Of a stretch of 36,340 nucleotides of DNA, positions 32,915 through 36,340 are shown piece by piece (position 1 is the first letter of the stretch; the number at the start of each line of letters is the position of its first letter). Under the pieces are notes generated by a model. The model ran no database searches, was not told the origin of the DNA, and saw only the letters and a list, made by a program, of their open reading frames with translations. The position numbers and the translations under genes are program-made. This DNA comes from Clostridia bacterium (lineage in GTDB: Bacteria; Bacillota; Clostridia; Oscillospirales; CAG-272): NCBI GenBank assembly GCA_017621755.1, contig JAGASL010000037.1, positions 1 through 36,340 of the forward strand, read 5' to 3'.

Positions 32915-32943
32915 ATTATAGCATAACGTGGTTACAAATAAAA
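32915..32943 (-). promoter_or_regulatory. Promoter of the corrinoid methyltransferase operon
   Basis: Perfect TATAAT on the minus strand (32920-32915); the -35 position (32943-32938) reads TTTTAT, a poor match, suggesting an activator such as the encoded AraC protein. Confidence 0.55.
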
Positions 32944-32991
32944 TAGGGTATTCTTGCTTTGCGAAGCTTACTGCTGCAAAAAAACCACATA

Positions 32992-35900
32992 CTATTCCTC
33001 TACGTAGTGGATGGCCGGCAGACAGGCAAAGCCGGACCATTCTGACTTCCTCTTAGAAACGAATAGGATCTCATCCCCCTCTTCTAAGGATAACGAAAGG
33101 GTAGACAGCTCGTTTTGCAGCTCGGTTGGGGAGGTGTTTTTGGTCACCAGGTACCAGTCGCTTCCGGCAGTATAGCTGCCGCCAACGTAGGGCCAGATCA
33201 TTTCGCCGTTTACAAAAATGGCAAAATATCCATCGCCAGAGCCATCGCCTGATGCATACGGCGCAGAAAAGACAGGCAGGCGCAGCACCGCCCTACCACT
33301 ACGCTCGGCGGTGTAGCGAATGGCGGCATTGGCACCGTACAGTGCCGCAAAGCGATAGCCCTTGGCGGCATCCATACCGCCGCTCTTGCCCCACAGGCCG
33401 CCCTCGCTTTCGGCATACCAGCCAGATCCGGTCAGGATCTGATAGGGCTGAAAGCCACTCGGCGAATTGGTGGGCAGCCAGCCTGCTGCCCAGGCACCGG
33501 CAAAGTGCAGGCGTGCAACGCCATCTACCACCGATATGGTGGGAAGATGGTCTAAAAAGGCGGTGCTATATGCCGTTTCTACGGCGGTGGGATCGTCAGA
33601 TAGGCCGTCACCCAGGTCGCTGCCGGTTATGCCGCGGTGGCCGCTGGCCGCCACCATTTCCGAAAGACGGGTGGCATAGGGGGAATACAGGTTGTCAGAA
33701 AGGGTCACGTTTTTTGCAAAGTTGATATACACGGCGGGCAGCGGCTTGGTAGCGCGCTCACCCTGCGCGCTGCCAAAATCATTGCCGCTGATCGTTACGT
33801 TTTGCGCGCTGTTCAGATATAGGGCATGATCGGTGGCACGCTCACGTACCACGTTGCCGGTGATTGTCAGGTTCTGATAGGGAAGGTACTCATCCCCCGG
33901 GGCAAGCCCTAAGCCCATGACCGTGATGGGGGAATACAGCGGCTGGTTTTTATAGTACCCTGTGTTTTCAAAATAGCAGGATGTGATGGATGTATCGGCC
34001 GAAACGCCGGATTCGCCCCATTCCGGCTCAAAGATCAGGCCTACGGCAGCCATGCCGATGTTGTAAAAGGAGCAATTTTTGATGGCATTGCCGCTGCTTT
34101 TTACCAAAAATCCGCGCGAGCGGATGTTTTGCGCCAGCACATTGTCATAGACAAAGCCGTCGCCGTTGCGGCTGCGGTTGTCGATCATAATTTTGGGGTC
34201 GGCTGCGGCATCTGAATCCAGGTTGTAGTCGCGCAGCGCATCGGCATCCAGTGTGGCGGGGTCAACCTTCACGCTGTAATACTGAAAGCCGTTTACCGTC
34301 TTTACTTCCCGTGAGACAGAAAGAGCCTGGGTATCGCATAATAGGCGGCCGCTTGAGGTGTAGATATATACGTTATCGCCCTTGACAAAGGGGTAGCAGA
34401 CCGCCCGGTAGCCCAGCGTGGCCAGGTTTTGCTTATAGGTGATCTCGCCCGTCTCGGCATTATAGGCGGCAATACGCCCATGGCTCCCCTGGTGGTTGGT
34501 GGCATCGTCAGAAAGTCCCTCGAAGATACAGCTGGTCACCTGCATGCCGGTGCGGGAATAGGTGGTGTGGGTGGCGTCTGCCGTTACCGTGCGCGCCGGT
34601 GTGCCGCGGTAGCGGCCGTTTTTATCAATATATACACCGGTGCTGACCCCGTATTGTGCCTCTAACGCGCGGTATTCCTCATAGGTCGCTTGGTCGATCT
34701 GCTTAGCCGGCGCGGGAGAGACCAGTACGCGGTTCAAAATACTTCCCTCGTTGGCGGTATTATCCCAAAAGCAGCGAATCGAGCCGCTTAGCACGCTTAC
34801 ATCCTCAAACGCGACGGCCGTGGTGGTATATAGATCTACTACGTTGCCGCCGTTTCCGCGGCAGGTCATCATATCCCCTGCCTGTAGCATGGCATAGACC
34901 GTGGCGCTTGGCTGCGAGGAAAGAAGGCCGCTTGCCTCGTCAAAGTGTAACTTTCCAAGGCTGACGTCCGCATAGGGGTAGGCTTGGTCTGCCCGATAGC
35001 CCATAAAGGCAATGCCATTGCCGTCCTCAGAGAAATAGGTCTGGTCGGCCAGGTTTTGCAGCATGCCGGCCGCCGCGCGGTAATAAACGGTGCCGTTTCT
35101 TTTTTCCAGCACGGTCATATGGCCGCAACCGTTGAGCACCATGTCGATCGTTAAGCCGCGAAAGGCGAGGCGCTCGCACTCTCGCAGGTAGAGGCAGTTG
35201 CCAAAAAAGTCGTGCTTTTCATATAGAACGCCGTAGGCGTATACGGTGCAATCGTTGATAGCGGAAAGGGTAATGCGCCCCTCGCACAGATAGGCGCCCG
35301 GCGCGATGATCAGGCGGCCGTTGCTTTCTGCTTTCTGGGAGATATAATCGTTCAGACGCAGGCGGCTGCCGTCTGCCGTGCGCACGTAGTCCATGCGCGG
35401 CATAGCAATATAGGCATCCTTATCCACGTGCGGCAAAAGCGCTTCGTTCACGCCGTAGCTTGCCCGCTCGGCGGTGTTTGTTACGTTATCACCAGTGGCA
35501 TTCGTCACGGTCTCTTGCACCGTCTCGCCACGCCAAAAGCGGTTGCGGGTGGCCAGTGCGTAGTCTACCTGGCGCAGGGTCAGGCTGCCAATGATGGCGT
35601 TTTCGCATACGTAGGCGCTGGTGCTTTCCGTTACCGTAACGTCCTCTACCTCGTTCAGTAGGATCACGCTGTTATGCGTGCCCTGGTAGGTAATGCCGCC
35701 GCGCGCCTCAAGGCTGTTCAGCGCCAGCAGCAGGTTTTCACCGCTTGCCCGTAGATGACCGCGGATGGTCGAATACCAGATTGTGCTGCCGCTGCCGGAA
35801 AGGGATACGGCTGTCTCGCCCCCTAACAGCATGCAGCCTTCGTACAGGTTGCCGCCTGATGCTTCGTCATAAAGCGCCGTTTCGCCCTCCATGTAGCAAT

Positions 35901-36340
35901 CTACCACGGTGGTGCCGGTCGCGCGGTTAACAAAGGCGTACCCCGCGGCCGTCAGGCGGCAATCCTCCAGCCGCAGGTCAGAGGAATCTGCCTCGGCCGT
36001 CAGGCCGCCGGTGATCTCTACCCCCATCATGGTAAATCCCTGCGAGAACTCTACCGTAGCCGGGCCGTGGATCGAAATGTTCTGCAGGGTAGTCCCTTGC
36101 TTAGCGCGTATGGTTACCCCGGCCGGTGCGATCAGCACGCAGCCAAGCCCGTCACAGGCACTTCTTGTCAGCTCAAGCAGCATGGGGGTGCTGTCACTTA
36201 TACGATAGGTCTTTCCGGCAATCAGGTTGCCGCGCGTGATAAGCCGCGCCAGCTCTGCCGCGGCGACCTCGGTCACCTCATCGCCCGCCATTCGGCCGCT
36301 GGCGGCCAGGCTTGTGGGCGAAAGCGAGGCGCCGGCCCCC
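32992..36340 (-). CDS. Large parallel beta-helix protein, distant GH110-like (5' truncated)
   Basis: At least 1115 codons; the frame stays open to the right edge, so the true start and any signal peptide lie outside the window. The chain is full of short beta-helix turns (VTIRAKQGTTLQNISIHGP, NVTISGNDFGSAQG and similar). A central block carries Asp (34576-34578) followed 23 and 24 residues later by Asp-Asp (34504-34509) in CIFEGLSDDATNHQG, which aligns with the GH110 catalytic pattern C-x-F-x-G-L-x-D-D. The last ~170 residues look like a beta-sandwich carbohydrate-binding module (GDGYFAIFVNGEMIWPYVGG). It is probably a surface or secreted glycan-active enzyme. Specificity is unknown. Confidence 0.75.
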   Translation of the reverse strand, partial: GAGASLSPTSLAASGRMAGDEVTEVAAAELARLITRGNLIAGKTYRISDSTPMLLELTRSACDGLGCVLIAPAGVTIRAKQGTTLQNISIHGPATVEFSQGFTMMGVEITGGLTAEADSSDLRLEDCRLTAAGYAFVNRATGTTVVDCYMEGETALYDEASGGNLYEGCMLLGGETAVSLSGSGSTIWYSTIRGHLRASGENLLLALNSLEARGGITYQGTHNSVILLNEVEDVTVTESTSAYVCENAIIGSLTLRQVDYALATRNRFWRGETVQETVTNATGDNVTNTAERASYGVNEALLPHVDKDAYIAMPRMDYVRTADGSRLRLNDYISQKAESNGRLIIAPGAYLCEGRITLSAINDCTVYAYGVLYEKHDFFGNCLYLRECERLAFRGLTIDMVLNGCGHMTVLEKRNGTVYYRAAAGMLQNLADQTYFSEDGNGIAFMGYRADQAYPYADVSLGKLHFDEASGLLSSQPSATVYAMLQAGDMMTCRGNGGNVVDLYTTTAVAFEDVSVLSGSIRCFWDNTANEGSILNRVLVSPAPAKQIDQATYEEYRALEAQYGVSTGVYIDKNGRYRGTPARTVTADATHTTYSRTGMQVTSCIFEGLSDDATNHQGSHGRIAAYNAETGEITYKQNLATLGYRAVCYPFVKGDNVYIYTSSGRLLCDTQALSVSREVKTVNGFQYYSVKVDPATLDADALRDYNLDSDAAADPKIMIDNRSRNGDGFVYDNVLAQNIRSRGFLVKSSGNAIKNCSFYNIGMAAVGLIFEPEWGESGVSADTSITSCYFENTGYYKNQPLYSPITVMGLGLAPGDEYLPYQNLTITGNVVRERATDHALYLNSAQNVTISGNDFGSAQGERATKPLPAVYINFAKNVTLSDNLYSPYATRLSEMVAASGHRGITGSDLGDGLSDDPTAVETAYSTAFLDHLPTISVVDGVARLHFAGAWAAGWLPTNSPSGFQPYQILTGSGWYAESEGGLWGKSGGMDAAKGYRFAALYGANAAIRYTAERSGRAVLRLPVFSAPYASGDGSGDGYFAIFVNGEMIWPYVGGSYTAGSDWYLVTKNTSPTELQNELSTLSLSLEEGDEILFVSKRKSEWSGFACLPAIHYVEE

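Overview
The window looks like a chromosomal segment of a moderately GC-rich, anaerobic, spore-forming Bacillota, most likely a gut clostridium. The basis is strong AGGAGG-type ribosome binding sites, TTGACA/TATAAT promoters, intrinsic terminators at most operon ends, a cluster of CotF-like spore-coat genes behind a sigma-E-like promoter, and anaerobic corrinoid methyl-transfer genes. It opens with the last ~300 nt of a 23S rRNA gene, followed by a terminator and no 5S gene.

Layout. 1-470: 23S 3' end and terminators. 489-3366: an ADP-ribosylglycohydrolase-family protein divergent from an AraC regulator. 3388-5702: two membrane proteins. 5741-10434: a minus-strand operon (LacI-family repressor, EamA transporter, metallo-hydrolase, GH36 alpha-galactosidase) with two identical 16-bp operators. 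10446-11485: three small spore-coat-type genes. 11494-13139: ECF S component, flavin reductase and smpB. 13133-15488: an AraC regulator divergent from a GH4 alpha-galactosidase. 15509-20738: three tandem GH110-type beta-helix enzymes. 20769-21858: asnA. 21877-23880: a PAPS-reductase-like (DUF3440) gene overlapping a ParB/sulfiredoxin-fold gene (IbrA/IbrB-like). 23881-24290: a 410-bp non-coding block built almost entirely of hairpins. 24291-27277: a GntR/LacI-hybrid regulator divergent from a sugar kinase and a lyxose/mannose-isomerase-type cupin. 27294-32943: a corrinoid methyltransferase operon (URO-D methyltransferase, AraC-corrinoid fusion ORF, DUF2284 protein, MtaA-like methyltransferase, reductive activator). 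32992 to the window edge: a large beta-helix protein cut off at its N-terminus.

How the genes work together. Two themes dominate. The first is alpha-galactoside breakdown: GH36, GH4 and three GH110-type enzymes, all without visible signal peptides, so they should act on imported oligosaccharides. No dedicated sugar ABC or PTS transporter is visible here. The large beta-helix protein at the right edge keeps the same Asp-x22-Asp-Asp spacing as the GH110 set. The second is anaerobic methyl-group harvesting: the corrinoid operon has every part needed to move a methyl group from an unknown donor to a carrier (probably tetrahydrofolate) and to re-reduce the corrinoid.

The least explained parts are the in-frame AraC-corrinoid ORF with an internal ribosome binding site and start, the DUF3440/ParB pair behind a 19-bp perfect palindrome, and the adjacent hairpin block with mirrored GATGAAATC/GATTTCATC repeats and 15-bp terminal inverted repeats. 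All functions are read from sequence patterns and memory of families; no searches were run.
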